Part shown: piece after piece, positions 15,566-24,931 of the stretch
Numbering within the stretch: the first letter of the stretch is position 1
How the letters are laid out: every line of letters begins with the position of its first letter
NCBI GenBank assembly: GCA_036741775.1
Contig: DAINRQ010000010.1
Coordinates: 1 to 64,000, forward strand
Direction: 5' to 3'
Source: JAJKIV01 sp036741775
Lineage (GTDB): Bacteria; Gemmatimonadota; Gemmatimonadetes; Gemmatimonadales; Gemmatimonadaceae
Length of the DNA stretch: 64,000 nucleotides
Made by a program: the position numbers and the translations under genes
The notes under the pieces: model-generated
What the model was told of the DNA's origin: nothing
The model's input: only the letters and a program-made list of their open reading frames with translations
Database searches by the model: none

Positions 15566-16606
15566 ATGCGCTGGCCCTTTCTGAAAGCGGGAAGGTCGTT
15601 CTTCCCGGCGAACGCCATTGCGGTCGATCTCGGCACTGCGAACACGCTGATCTACGTCAAGGGCGAAGGCATCGTTCTCAACGAACCCTCGGTCGTCGCG
15701 ATCGATCGCGAATCCAAGAAGATCAAGGGCGTCGGTCTCGAGGCCAAGCGCATGCTCGGTCGGACCCCGGATGGGGTACTCGCCGTCCGGCCCATGAAGG
15801 ACGGCGTCATCGCCGACTTCGACGTCACCGAGAAGATGCTCCGGTACTTCCTCACGCTGATCATCGAGAACCACGTGTTCAAGGTGAAACCCCGCGTGAT
15901 CGTGTGTGTACCTTCGGGTATCACCGAAGTGGAGAAGCGCGCGGTGCGTGACTCGGCCCTGGGCGCGGGCGCGAAGGAAGTCTTCATGGTCGCCGAGCCG
16001 ATGGCGGCCGCGATCGGCGTCGGCCTGCCTGTGGAGACACCGACGGGCAACATGGTGATCGACATTGGCGGCGGCACCACCGAGATCGCCGTGATCGCGC
16101 TCTCGGGCATCGTCAGCGACACGTCCATTCGAACCGGCGGCGACGAGCTCGACACCGCGATCGTTCAGTTCATGCGCAAGAACTACAACCTGCTCATCGG
16201 CGAGCCAACCGCCGAGCAGATCAAGATCAACATCGGGTCGGCGGCGCCAGTTGGCGAGGAGCGGGAGATGGACGTCAAGGGGCGCGACCTGGTGTCGGGC
16301 ATCCCGAAGACGGTTCGCGTCCACTCCAGTGAGATTCGCGAAGCCGTTCAGGAACCGATTCAGCAGATCGTGGACGCCGTACGTCGCGCGCTCGAGATCA
16401 CGCCGCCCGAGTTGGCGAGCGACATCGTCGACCGCGGCATCGTCATGACCGGAGGCGGCGCGCTCATTCGCGGCCTCGATCTCATGCTGGCGCAGGAGAC
16501 TGGGCTGCCCATTCACGTCGACGAGGATCCGCTGACCTGCGTCGTGCGCGGCACCGGGCGGATTCTCGACGACGAAGAAAAATACTGGTCCGTCCTCAGT
16601 AGCTGA
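15566..16606 (+). CDS. mreB: Rod shape-determining protein MreB
   Basis: Bacterial actin that organises lateral wall synthesis at the inner membrane. 346 residues. The actin-fold phosphate loops are visible: AVDLGTANTLIYVKG (about 19), VIDIGGGTTEIAVIAL (about 165) and IVMTGGGALIRGLD (about 292). VCVPSGITEVEKRAV and EPMAAAIGVGLPV are typical MreB segments. It heads the mreB-mreC-mreD-mrdA-rodA cluster that builds the elongasome. Confidence 0.98.
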   Translation: MRWPFLKAGRSFFPANAIAVDLGTANTLIYVKGEGIVLNEPSVVAIDRESKKIKGVGLEAKRMLGRTPDGVLAVRPMKDGVIADFDVTEKMLRYFLTLIIENHVFKVKPRVIVCVPSGITEVEKRAVRDSALGAGAKEVFMVAEPMAAAIGVGLPVETPTGNMVIDIGGGTTEIAVIALSGIVSDTSIRTGGDELDTAIVQFMRKNYNLLIGEPTAEQIKINIGSAAPVGEEREMDVKGRDLVSGIPKTVRVHSSEIREAVQEPIQQIVDAVRRALEITPPELASDIVDRGIVMTGGGALIRGLDLMLAQETGLPIHVDEDPLTCVVRGTGRILDDEEKYWSVLSS

Positions 16607-16614
16607 GGCAGCCT

Positions 16615-17679
16615 GTGGCTCGCGCCGTGCGGTCCGGCACTCGCGTGGACACCGTGCTCCTGGTGGCCTGTTGCGCGATGGCCCTCCTGGCGACGGTGCT
16701 CCCAGTCAATTTGCGCGAAGCGATCGCCGGCGGACTTCGACGTACCGTCGTCGCGCCGCTTGTGTCGCTGCAGCAGCAGGCGGAACGCGGGCGCTCTGCG
16801 TTCCTGTCGCGCGAGGCCACGACCAGCCGCCTCGACAGCGTAGCGCTGCGCAACATGCAACTCGCTCGGCTCGAGTCCGAGAACCAGCGGCTCCGCGCGA
16901 TGCTGGGGCTTGGACGCCGCCTCCAATGGGGTTTCGTGTCGGCCGAAGCCCTGCGTGGGTTCGCGATCGGCGAGGATCATCAACGAATGCTGACCGTCGG
17001 CTCCAACGCCGGCGTGGAAGCGAAAACGCCAGTCGTCGCGCCCGAGGGGCTCGTTGGAATGGTCCTTTCGGTCGATCCCAACCAGAGCATTGCGATCCTT
17101 TGGACGCATCGCGATTTCGCGGCAAGCGCGATGTCGGCGGATCGAAGCGCATACGGCATCGTCTACCCACACCTGACCGAGTCGCGAGCCGGTGAGGCAA
17201 TCCCGCCCGAACGCTACCTCCTCGAGCTCCGCGGCGTCGCGTTCCGTTCGGCGCTGAAGCCTGGGACGCCGATCGTCACGTCGGGGCTCGGCGGCGTCTA
17301 CCCGGCAGGCATTCCGGTCGGCACGGTACTTGGTGAACTGCAAACGTCCGAAGGGTGGGCGCGAACCTACCTGATCCGCCCGGCGGTCCGCCCTCCCGAC
17401 GTGTCCAACGTCATCGTGCTTCTGCCCAAGCGTATCGAGGGGCAATCGTTGGAATCGATCTGGCGATCGACGATCAGCGCCGATTCGGCCGCCCGGCGAA
17501 TCGCGGCGGCCGGGGATTCGATCGCGCGCCGTGAAGCGACGGATTCGATTCGAGCGGTCGAGGCCGCGGCGGCGCGCCGTGCCGCGGACTCTACCGCGCA
17601 GGTTGCGCCACCGGACACCGCGCGGCCGCGGCTGACACAACCCCCGCCGGCGGTGCCGAAGCAGGGAGCGCGTCCGTGA
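16615..17679 (+). CDS. mreC: Rod shape-determining protein MreC
   Basis: Bitopic membrane protein that links MreB filaments to PBP2. 354 residues, GTG start at 16615. One N-terminal transmembrane helix (about 10-28) is followed by a coiled-coil (about 60-95, with LARLESENQRLRAMLGL) and the beta-rich MreC domain (VVAPEGLVGMVLSVDPNQ, GTPIVTSGLGGVYPAGIPVGTV). The C-terminus carries an Ala/Arg/Pro-rich low-complexity tail of about 80 residues beyond the usual domain. It overlaps mreD by 4 bases. Confidence 0.96.
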   Translation: MARAVRSGTRVDTVLLVACCAMALLATVLPVNLREAIAGGLRRTVVAPLVSLQQQAERGRSAFLSREATTSRLDSVALRNMQLARLESENQRLRAMLGLGRRLQWGFVSAEALRGFAIGEDHQRMLTVGSNAGVEAKTPVVAPEGLVGMVLSVDPNQSIAILWTHRDFAASAMSADRSAYGIVYPHLTESRAGEAIPPERYLLELRGVAFRSALKPGTPIVTSGLGGVYPAGIPVGTVLGELQTSEGWARTYLIRPAVRPPDVSNVIVLLPKRIEGQSLESIWRSTISADSAARRIAAAGDSIARREATDSIRAVEAAAARRAADSTAQVAPPDTARPRLTQPPPAVPKQGARP

Positions 17680-18164
17680 ACTGGACGAGAACGGCGCGCG
17701 CGATCATCGCGTTCCTCCTGCTCGTACTGCTGCATTATACCGTGCGGCCGCTGCTCGGTTGGCGTACACCGGTCGATTTCCTCGTCATCGCCGTGCTCCT
17801 CTCGGCAGTCCGTGTCCGGCCCGGCGCGGCGGCGCTCATCGGGTTCCTGACCGGGCTGGTCGCCGACTCGCTCACGCCGAGCGCGTTCGGCGCAGGGGCG
17901 CTCGCGATGACGGGCGTCGGCGCCGCCGCGTCGTGGCTCAAGGCAGTCTTCTTCGCCGACAATGTGGTACTGCACGGGTTCTTCTTCTTCGTCGGCAAGT
18001 GGGCGTTCGACATCGTCTACGTCACCGCCGAGCGGCGGATGCAGGGCGTCGAGCTCGCCACGCAACTCCTCCTCTGGTCCCCGCTGTCGGCGGCACTTAC
18101 CGCCATCGCGGGGGTGGTATTACTGCTGATGTTGCGACCAGTTCTGGAGCCGCAGGCCGCATGA
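17676..18164 (+). CDS. mreD: Rod shape-determining protein MreD
   Basis: Small integral membrane protein (162 residues) of the elongasome. It has about five hydrophobic helices, including AIIAFLLLVLLHYTV and PLSAALTAIAGVVLLLMLRP. The call rests on size, hydrophobicity and position between mreC and mrdA; MreD has few conserved residues. GTG start, with 4-base overlaps on both sides. Confidence 0.93.
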   Translation: MNWTRTARAIIAFLLLVLLHYTVRPLLGWRTPVDFLVIAVLLSAVRVRPGAAALIGFLTGLVADSLTPSAFGAGALAMTGVGAAASWLKAVFFADNVVLHGFFFFVGKWAFDIVYVTAERRMQGVELATQLLLWSPLSAALTAIAGVVLLLMLRPVLEPQAA

Positions 18165-19948
18165 GCTTTCATCCGAACGACGTCGCTCGCCGCGGGCGCA
18201 CCGCGACCTTCATTCTCGGCGGCGCGTTCGCGTTCCTCGCGTCCGCGTTCTTCCGCACGCAGGTGCTGCAGCACGGGCAGTACCGGCTGCAGTCGGAGAC
18301 GAACCGCCTGCGCGAGGTCCCGCTGCCGGCGCCACGCGGCATCATCTACGACCGAAACGGCGCGGTCATCGCGGAGAATCTTCCCGGATACTCGGTCTCC
18401 ATCCTCGCGAAGACATCGGACTCGCTTCGCGTTGCGCTTCGCGGTTTGGCGGGGGTCATCAACCTAACGCCGGAACAGATCGAGGCGGCGGTGCGTCGAT
18501 TCCGCCAGGCACCGAACCGGCCGACCGTCGTGCTCGCCGACGCGAGCTTCGACGTGGTATCCGTTCTCGAAGAGCATCGCGTCGACTATCCCGGCATGAT
18601 CATCCAGGCCGCGCCGAAACGCTACTATCCGGATAAGGAAGTCGTCGCGTCGTTCGTGGGTTACACCGGTGAGATCACGGAGTCAGAGCTCAATTCGCGT
18701 CAGTACGCCGGCTACAAGTCCGGACAGGACATCGGGAAGGCGGGACTCGAGCGGCAGTACGAGGCGCAGCTTCGAGGGAAAGAGGGGACCCACTTCGTCG
18801 AGGTCGATGCCCGTGGGCGGGTAGTCGGCGAAGCGGGAGGGCGCGGCGACATACCCCCGGAGTCGCCCGATCCGCTGTACACGAACATCGATCTCGACCT
18901 CCAGCGGTTCGCGGCGTCGGTGTTCGGCGATACGCTGCAAGGCGGGATCATGGTGATGGACCCCAAGACGGGTGCGGTGCTCGCCTTTCATAGTGCCCCG
19001 AGCTTCGATCCGAACCGGTTCATCGGCGGCGTGTCGACACAGTACTACTCGCAACTCCGTGACGACCCGCGCCGTCCCCTCTACAACAAGGTCATCCAGG
19101 GGCTTTACCCTCCGGGGTCGGGGTTCAAGCTCGCGACCGCGATCATGGGCATCGAGGCCGGGCTGGTGGGGCTCGACGACCGCATGCCCCAGGGGTGCAC
19201 CGGCGGCTACATGTTCGGCAACCGGTACTTCCGCTGCTGGGACAAGAAGGGGCATGGTGACGTCACCCTTCGCCAAGCCATCGAGAAGTCGTGCGACGTG
19301 TACTTCTACCAGCTCGGTCTGCGGCTGGGCGTAGCGCGCATGCTTGCCGGCGGCGTGTCCATGAAGATGAACGAGAGGACCGGCATCGACCTCCCTAACG
19401 AGAAGCGACCCATCTGGCCGTTCGCGGCCGAGTACTTCGACCGCCGGTACGGGCCGAACGGGTGGAGCAACGGCGTGTTGCTCAGCCTCGCCATTGGCCA
19501 GGGAGAGAATTCCCAGACGGTCGTGAACATGGCGCGGTTCTACACGGCGCTCGCGACCGATGGGTCGATCGTGCGTCCCGAGATCGTTCGCCGCCAGACG
19601 GAGCGAACGAAGCTGTTCCGACTGACGCCTGCACAGATGAAGGGGCTGCAGGACGCGATGGCCGGCGTGGTGTCCGCGCGCGGAACGGCGGCGGGAGCCC
19701 AGCTGCAGGGCGTCGTGATCGCCGGGAAGACCGGAACGGCCCAGTCGGGAGTCTACCGGAACGGGATCGAGATGAACCATGCGTGGTTCACGGGCTATGC
19801 GCCCGCGGATGATCCGAAGATCGTCATCGCGGTGATGCTGGAGCTCGTACCCCTTCACGGGTCGGATGCCGCGCGGATCGCGTCGAGGGTTATCGAGCAC
19901 TACTTCAAGCGGCCGGCAATCCAGGGCGCGCAGTTGGAGGGGGATTGA
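18161..19948 (+). CDS. mrdA: Penicillin-binding protein 2 (peptidoglycan transpeptidase)
   Basis: Cross-links lateral peptidoglycan in the periplasm with RodA as its glycosyltransferase partner. 595 residues. One N-terminal membrane helix (about 15-32) is followed by the class B PBP dimerisation domain with PAPRGIIYDRNG (about 53) and the transpeptidase domain. The active-site Ser-x-x-Lys is in YPPGSGFK (about 319-322), the second motif is SCD in EKSCDVYFYQLG, as in other PBP2 proteins, and the third is KTGTAQ (about 525). ATG 18161 overlaps the mreD stop. Confidence 0.97.
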   Translation: MSFHPNDVARRGRTATFILGGAFAFLASAFFRTQVLQHGQYRLQSETNRLREVPLPAPRGIIYDRNGAVIAENLPGYSVSILAKTSDSLRVALRGLAGVINLTPEQIEAAVRRFRQAPNRPTVVLADASFDVVSVLEEHRVDYPGMIIQAAPKRYYPDKEVVASFVGYTGEITESELNSRQYAGYKSGQDIGKAGLERQYEAQLRGKEGTHFVEVDARGRVVGEAGGRGDIPPESPDPLYTNIDLDLQRFAASVFGDTLQGGIMVMDPKTGAVLAFHSAPSFDPNRFIGGVSTQYYSQLRDDPRRPLYNKVIQGLYPPGSGFKLATAIMGIEAGLVGLDDRMPQGCTGGYMFGNRYFRCWDKKGHGDVTLRQAIEKSCDVYFYQLGLRLGVARMLAGGVSMKMNERTGIDLPNEKRPIWPFAAEYFDRRYGPNGWSNGVLLSLAIGQGENSQTVVNMARFYTALATDGSIVRPEIVRRQTERTKLFRLTPAQMKGLQDAMAGVVSARGTAAGAQLQGVVIAGKTGTAQSGVYRNGIEMNHAWFTGYAPADDPKIVIAVMLELVPLHGSDAARIASRVIEHYFKRPAIQGAQLEGD

Positions 19949-21195
19949 TTCGTAAGTCGACCAGCGATTACCCGCTGGTCATCGTCGCGCTATTGCTCTC
20001 GGCCTACGGGATCGCGGTCGTCTACTCGGCAGGGCAGACCGACCTCCCGGTGTCCTACATCGCGGGCGCGTGGAAGCGCCAGCTCGCGTGGTTCGCTATT
20101 TCGCTCGGTTTCGCGTTCGTGATCTTCCGGGCGTCCGTGCGGCTCGTCGACTGGATGACGGTGCCGCTCTACTGGTTCGGGATCGCCCTGCTCATCATCA
20201 CGCTCGTGTTCGGCTCCGGCGCCGGGACGGCCGCAAGCATGAAAGGGTGGCTGACGATCGGCGGCGTCCGCATTGGTCAGCCGGCGGAGCTCGCGAAGCT
20301 CACGGTCGTCCTGATGCTCGCGCGCGTGCTGGCGGCGCGAAAGGAGCCGCCGAAATCGCTGCTCGAGCTCTGGAAGCCAGCGGCCGTCGTGGGACTCCCC
20401 TGGTTTCTCATCATGGCGCAGCCGGACCTGGGGACGGGCATCGTCTTCATCGGGATCTTCTTCGCGCTGCTCTACTGGTCCGGCGTCTCGTGGAAGCTGC
20501 TTGCCCTCATTGCCAGCCCCGCGGTCAGCCTCATTCTGGCGTTCAGCACCGGACTCTGGGGGGCATGGTTCCTCATTCTGATCGCGCTGGTCCTGTACTA
20601 CCGGCCGTACATGGTGGAAGGGGTCGTCCTGGTCCTCGCGAACGTCGCGATGGGAGTGATCGCGCCGCTCCTCTGGGAACGGCTCGCGCCGTACCAGCAG
20701 CGTCGGCTACTCGTGTTCCTGGACCCATCCGCCGACCCCCGGGCGTCTGGGTACCACGTGCTGCAGTCCCAGGTCGCGATCGGATCCGGGGGCTGGTTCG
20801 GCAAGGGGTACACGCTCGGGACCCAGAAGCGGCTGGCGTTCCTGCCGGCCCAGCATACCGACTTCATTTTCTCGGTCGTGGGTGAGGAGCTCGGGTTCTT
20901 TGGCGTTTCCCTCGCGCTCGCGCTCTTCCTGTCGCTGTTCCTGCGCGTGGTCCGGGTCGCGTCACGGGCGAACGACTCGTTTGGTAGCCTCGTCGCGTTC
21001 GGGCTCGGCGCGAGCTGGTTCGTGCACGTCCTCGTGAACATCGGGATGACGCTGAACCTCATGCCGATCACTGGTATTCCGCTGCCGTTCTTCAGCTACG
21101 GGGGCTCGTTCATGCTGGCGAGCTGGCTGGCGATCGGGATTCTCCTTCGCATCTCGAGCGAAGGGCGAGGGCGCGCGGACTCACTGGCCGTCTAG
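19945..21195 (+). CDS. rodA: Rod shape-determining protein RodA (SEDS glycosyltransferase)
   Basis: Polymerises lipid II into glycan strands for cell elongation. 416 residues with about ten membrane helices and SEDS landmarks: QPAELAKL (about 112), AQPDLGTGIVF (about 155), GWFGKGYTLGTQKRLAFLPAQHTDFIFSVVGEELGF in the large loop, and PLPFFSYGGS near the end. The start is an unusual TTG at 19945 that overlaps the mrdA stop (TTGA). Confidence 0.97.
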   Translation: MIRKSTSDYPLVIVALLLSAYGIAVVYSAGQTDLPVSYIAGAWKRQLAWFAISLGFAFVIFRASVRLVDWMTVPLYWFGIALLIITLVFGSGAGTAASMKGWLTIGGVRIGQPAELAKLTVVLMLARVLAARKEPPKSLLELWKPAAVVGLPWFLIMAQPDLGTGIVFIGIFFALLYWSGVSWKLLALIASPAVSLILAFSTGLWGAWFLILIALVLYYRPYMVEGVVLVLANVAMGVIAPLLWERLAPYQQRRLLVFLDPSADPRASGYHVLQSQVAIGSGGWFGKGYTLGTQKRLAFLPAQHTDFIFSVVGEELGFFGVSLALALFLSLFLRVVRVASRANDSFGSLVAFGLGASWFVHVLVNIGMTLNLMPITGIPLPFFSYGGSFMLASWLAIGILLRISSEGRGRADSLAV

Positions 21196-21237
21196 ACCGC
21201 ACTTCCTAACATCGGCCGTCACGGGCACATTTCCCGG

Positions 21238-22101
21238 ATGGCATGGTGGAAGAAAGAGAAGAAGTCGCGCGCCCCGCGGACGGAAAAGCTCGAGATTCCG
21301 CCCGATGCGTGGGAGAAGTGCGAAGCCTGCGGGCATACCGACATTCGCGAGAAGTTCGTTCGCAACCTGAATGTCTGCCCGCAGTGCGACTACCATCGCC
21401 GCATCCGTGCCGGGGACTATCTCGCCATCCTGCTCGATGAGGGCTCGGCCGAGGAAACCGAAACCGACTTGAAATCCACCGACCCGCTGGGATTTCCCGA
21501 GTACCAGCAGCGGCTCAAGAAGGCGCGGGCGACAGCCGGCGAAGCTGATGCCGTCATGACGGCGACCGGGACGCTCGCCGGCGCGCCGCTCAACGTCGGG
21601 GTCATGGATTTCAGCTTCATGGGCGGGTCCATGGGGTCGGTCGTCGGTGAGAAGCTGGCACGACTGGGGCAGCGATCGCTCGAACGGAAATATCCCCTTG
21701 TCGTCGTATCGGCGTCCGGCGGAGCGCGCATGCAGGAAGGCGTGCTCTCGCTCATGCAGATGGCGAAGGTGTCCGCGATGCTCTCGCAGCTCGCCGAGCG
21801 CCGCATTCCGTACATCTCGATCCTGACCAATCCAACCACCGGGGGCGTCAGCGCGAGCTATGCGATGCTCGGTGACGCGATCCTCGCTGAGCCGGGCGCG
21901 GTGATCGGATTCGCGGGGCCGCGCGTGATCAAGCAGACGCTCGGACAGGACCTGCCCGAGGGATTCCAGACGGCGGAGTTCCTGCTCGACCACGGCATGC
22001 TGGATCGCGTCGTCCATAGGCGCGAGCTCAAGCAAACGGTGGGACAACTGCTGCGACATATGAGCGGCAAGCCGGCGGCAACGGGGTGGGCCTCGCCCTG
22101 A
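21238..22101 (+). CDS. accD: Acetyl-CoA carboxylase carboxyltransferase subunit beta
   Basis: Transfers the carboxyl group from carboxybiotin to acetyl-CoA to make malonyl-CoA, with AccA as partner (not in the window). 287 residues. The N-terminal Cys4 zinc ribbon has CEACG at about 23 and CPQC at about 42. The crotonase-fold core has VMDFSFMGGSMGSVVGEK, VSASGGARMQEG and ILTNPTTGGVSASYAMLGD. accD followed by folC (16-base overlap) is a common pairing. Confidence 0.97.
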   Translation: MAWWKKEKKSRAPRTEKLEIPPDAWEKCEACGHTDIREKFVRNLNVCPQCDYHRRIRAGDYLAILLDEGSAEETETDLKSTDPLGFPEYQQRLKKARATAGEADAVMTATGTLAGAPLNVGVMDFSFMGGSMGSVVGEKLARLGQRSLERKYPLVVVSASGGARMQEGVLSLMQMAKVSAMLSQLAERRIPYISILTNPTTGGVSASYAMLGDAILAEPGAVIGFAGPRVIKQTLGQDLPEGFQTAEFLLDHGMLDRVVHRRELKQTVGQLLRHMSGKPAATGWASP

Positions 22102-23399
22102 GCGACAAGCCGCGTGGGAGCCGCGGCGACTACCGCGCGGCGCTGGAGTATCTCTTCGCGAGGACCACGGGCAAGTCGAAGCTCGGCCTCGAGCGCACGT
22201 CCGCCTTGCTCCAGGAGCTAGGCAACCCGCATGACCGGCTGGAGTCGCTTCACGTTGCCGGAACGAACGGGAAGGGCAGCGTGTGTGCGACGCTGGAAGC
22301 AGTCCTGCGTGCGAAAGGGCTGCGCGTGGGGAAGTACACGTCACCGCATCTCGTCGACTTTCGCGAGCGTTTTCTCGTCAACGGCGTGCGGGTGAACGAG
22401 GACTACGTCGTCGATTTCATCGAGCGTTGGACGCCGACGGTCGAGCGAATCGGGGCAACTTTCTTCGAGGCGACAACGGCCATGGCGTTCGACCTCTTCG
22501 CGCGCGAGCAGGTCGACGCGGCCGTGATCGAGACGGGGCTCGGCGGTCGGCTCGACTCCACGAACGTCGTGCGTCCGCGAGTCGCGGGAGTGACGTCGAT
22601 CGGTATCGACCATGTCGAGTATCTCGGCGAGACGCGCGAGGCAATCGCGGCCGAGAAGGCCGGGATCTTCAAGCGCGGAGTCCCCGCGGTCATTGGTGAA
22701 ACCGACTCACCCATTCGCGAGCTGCTCGCGTCCCTGGGCGCCGAGCGAGGGGCCCAGCCGATTCTTGACGTGAGCACGTCGTGCGCGCCGGCGGACGTCC
22801 GCGTCAGCGGGGACGGGACGGCGTTCACGGCAACAGTGCGGGGCGTCCGAGGCGAGCTGCGGACGGGGCTTACCGGGGCGCACCAGGCATTGAACGCGTC
22901 GCTCGCGCTGCTCATGCTCGATGCGGCCGGGGCCCCGTTCGCCGCCAGCCTCGACGAGGCGCGGCGCTCACTGCCGGACGTTCGCCTTCCCGGTCGGTTT
23001 CATCGGGTCGGGCCGTATGTGTTCGACGTCGCACACAATCCGGACGGCGCGGCGGTGCTCGCGACCACCGTGCGCGAAGTTCAGTTGCCCCGGCCGATCG
23101 CGGTTGTGCTCTGCGTTCTCGCTGACAAGGACTGGCGTGGCGTCATGACCTCGCTGGCCGAGGTCGTGAACCTGTTCGTTCTCACTGACGCCCCGACTGC
23201 GCCGGCGAGTCGCACGTGGAGTCGCGATGCTGCGGCGGACTATGCGCGCGCGCAGCACTGGGCGGCGGTCTCGGAGCCGGACTTCGACCGCGCACTGGCG
23301 CGCGCGACGTCCGAAGGGCGCAGCGTCCTCGTTACGGGGTCGTTCCACACGGTAGGCGACGCCATGGCGCGCTTGAACGTCGATCCTGTGGCCGGATAG
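22086..23399 (+). CDS. folC: Bifunctional folylpolyglutamate / dihydrofolate synthase
   Basis: Adds glutamate to dihydropteroate and to reduced folates with ATP. 437 residues, GTG start at 22086. P-loop HVAGTNGKGSVCATLE (about 59), then SPHLVDFRERFLVNG, the ETGLGGRLDSTNVV stretch with the carbamylated-Lys region (IAAEKAGIFK) and VFDVAHNPDG in the C-terminal Mur-ligase-like domain. The product is in the same pathway as FolK (61916-62359). Confidence 0.96.
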   Translation: MGLALSDKPRGSRGDYRAALEYLFARTTGKSKLGLERTSALLQELGNPHDRLESLHVAGTNGKGSVCATLEAVLRAKGLRVGKYTSPHLVDFRERFLVNGVRVNEDYVVDFIERWTPTVERIGATFFEATTAMAFDLFAREQVDAAVIETGLGGRLDSTNVVRPRVAGVTSIGIDHVEYLGETREAIAAEKAGIFKRGVPAVIGETDSPIRELLASLGAERGAQPILDVSTSCAPADVRVSGDGTAFTATVRGVRGELRTGLTGAHQALNASLALLMLDAAGAPFAASLDEARRSLPDVRLPGRFHRVGPYVFDVAHNPDGAAVLATTVREVQLPRPIAVVLCVLADKDWRGVMTSLAEVVNLFVLTDAPTAPASRTWSRDAAADYARAQHWAAVSEPDFDRALARATSEGRSVLVTGSFHTVGDAMARLNVDPVAG

Positions 23400-23408
23400 A
23401 TTTGCTGG

Positions 23409-24728
23409 ATGTCTACAGGAGCACTGCCCGGGTTTCGCGACTTTTTCCCCGCCGAGCTTGCCGAACGATCCCACATCTTCGGCGTTTGGCGAGACGTGGC
23501 GCGCCGGTTCTCGTTCGCCGAATACGACGGGCCTCCCCTCGAGCCGCTGGAGCTCTATACGAAGAAGAGTGGGGACGAGATCGTCGGTCAGCTGTACAAC
23601 TTCGAGGACAAGGGCGGGCGTCAGGTCGCCTTGCGCCCCGAGATGACGCCCACCGTGGCCCGAATGGTCGCCGCGCGCGCGAACGCGCTGCGCAAACCCG
23701 TGCGGTGGTTCTCCGTTCCGCAGCTCTTTCGTTACGAGCGGCAGCAGAAGGGGCGGTTGCGGGAACACTTTCAGCTCAACGTCGACATCTTCGGCGAGGC
23801 CGACGTCTCTGCGGACGCGGAGCTCCTTGGCGTCGCCGTCGAGATCATGCGCGTGCTCGGCCTCGGACCGGACGCCGTCCGCGCGCGCGTGTCGGACCGG
23901 CGACTGCTCAATGCACTGCTCGGTGCGGCCGGAGTCGCCGAGACACTCCTACCGATCGCCTACGGTGTCATCGACAAGATCGAGCGTACCCCGATCGCGC
24001 AATCACGCCAGCGCCTCATCGACGGAGGGCTGTCGTCGGACGTTGCCGACGCCGTCGTCGACCTGGTGACACAGACGCGCACGCTCGACGCGCTGCGCGA
24101 GCGCTTCCCGGAGCATGACGGGGTCCGGGATCATGTGTCGCGCTTCGAGCAGTACTTTGCCGCGCTCGACGCACTGGGTGCACGCGAGTACGTCGATCTC
24201 GATCTACGCATCGTCCGCGGCCTCGCGTACTACACCGGGATCGTCTTCGAACTGTTCGACGCGACCGGTGAGTTTCGCGCGATTTGCGGTGGGGGTCGCT
24301 ACGACAACCTGCTGCAGGCGCTCGGCGGCGTGGACATGCCCGCACTCGGCTTCGGGATGGGCGACGTCGTGCTCGGCGAGTTGCTGCGCGCGCGGTCGCT
24401 GATGCCGACGGACGCGTCGGCGCTGGATTTCTGGGTGGCGCCTGTCGGTCCCGGGAATCGACTGCAAGCGGTCCGCGTGGCGGCCGCGCTGCGCCGAGCC
24501 GGGGCGTCGGCCGAATACCCGTTGCGTGATCAGGCGTTAGGCAAGCAGCTCAAGACGGCAGGAACCGTCGGGGCGGCGCGCGTTGTCTTCGTGGGCCCCG
24601 AGCTGGAGACGGCGGGGCACGTCGAGGTGAAAGCGCTGGCCGACGGCACACAGCGCGCAATGCCGCTGGACGAGCTGATCGCCCAGGTGCGCGACCACAG
24701 TAGCGGAAGCTCCGATCGACCGTGGTAG
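23409..24728 (+). CDS. hisS: Histidyl-tRNA synthetase
   Basis: Class II aminoacyl-tRNA synthetase, 439 residues. Motif 1 lies in the PLELYTKKSGDEI region and motif 2 is FRYERQQKGRLREHFQLN. The HisRS-specific LDLRIVRGLAYYTG and motif 3, GGGRYDNLLQALGG, are present. A C-terminal anticodon-binding domain follows (about 340-430). A TTGAAC-18-TAGATT pair ends 6 bases before the ATG and could be an internal, leaderless promoter, but the match is weak. A REP-like palindrome follows the gene. Confidence 0.97.
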   Translation: MSTGALPGFRDFFPAELAERSHIFGVWRDVARRFSFAEYDGPPLEPLELYTKKSGDEIVGQLYNFEDKGGRQVALRPEMTPTVARMVAARANALRKPVRWFSVPQLFRYERQQKGRLREHFQLNVDIFGEADVSADAELLGVAVEIMRVLGLGPDAVRARVSDRRLLNALLGAAGVAETLLPIAYGVIDKIERTPIAQSRQRLIDGGLSSDVADAVVDLVTQTRTLDALRERFPEHDGVRDHVSRFEQYFAALDALGAREYVDLDLRIVRGLAYYTGIVFELFDATGEFRAICGGGRYDNLLQALGGVDMPALGFGMGDVVLGELLRARSLMPTDASALDFWVAPVGPGNRLQAVRVAAALRRAGASAEYPLRDQALGKQLKTAGTVGAARVVFVGPELETAGHVEVKALADGTQRAMPLDELIAQVRDHSSGSSDRPW

Positions 24729-24735
24729 GACGACG

Positions 24736-24867
24736 CTGTCATTCCTGACCCGATGGTATTCCGAGCGTCAGCGAGGAATCGCGGGGGTGCTGGTAGAGGG
24801 TCCCTCTACCGGACGACTGCGATTCCTCGACTGCGCGGCCTACAGGCCGCTCCGCTCGGAATGACAG
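24736..24867. repeat. Nested palindromic REP/MITE-like repeat
   Basis: A 132-base element bounded by a perfect 10-bp inverted repeat, CTGTCATTCC (24736-24745) and GGAATGACAG (24858-24867). Inside it are further matching pairs: ATTCCGAGCG (24758-24767) with CGCTCGGAAT (24853-24862), GAGGAATCGC (24773-24782) with GCGATTCCTC (24819-24828), and the centre GGTAGAGGG (24792-24800), one base, CCCTCTACC (24802-24810). The inner and outer right arms overlap, so alternative folds are possible. I recall this type (CATTCCGAGCG with GAGGAATC) as a dispersed element in several phyla. It fills most of the hisS-proS gap. Confidence 0.85.
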
Positions 24868-24931
24868 GCGGCTCGGGATGACGAACGTGGTGCCAACCTC
24901 CTTCGATACCCAACCACGGTCTCAGACGACA

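Noticed and set aside
23373..23402. Internal leaderless promoter for hisS (TTGAAC-18-TAGATT)
   Set aside because: The geometry resembles the dusB case, but it overlaps the folC end, has an 18-base spacer and a weak -35, so chance is likely; mentioned only under hisS.
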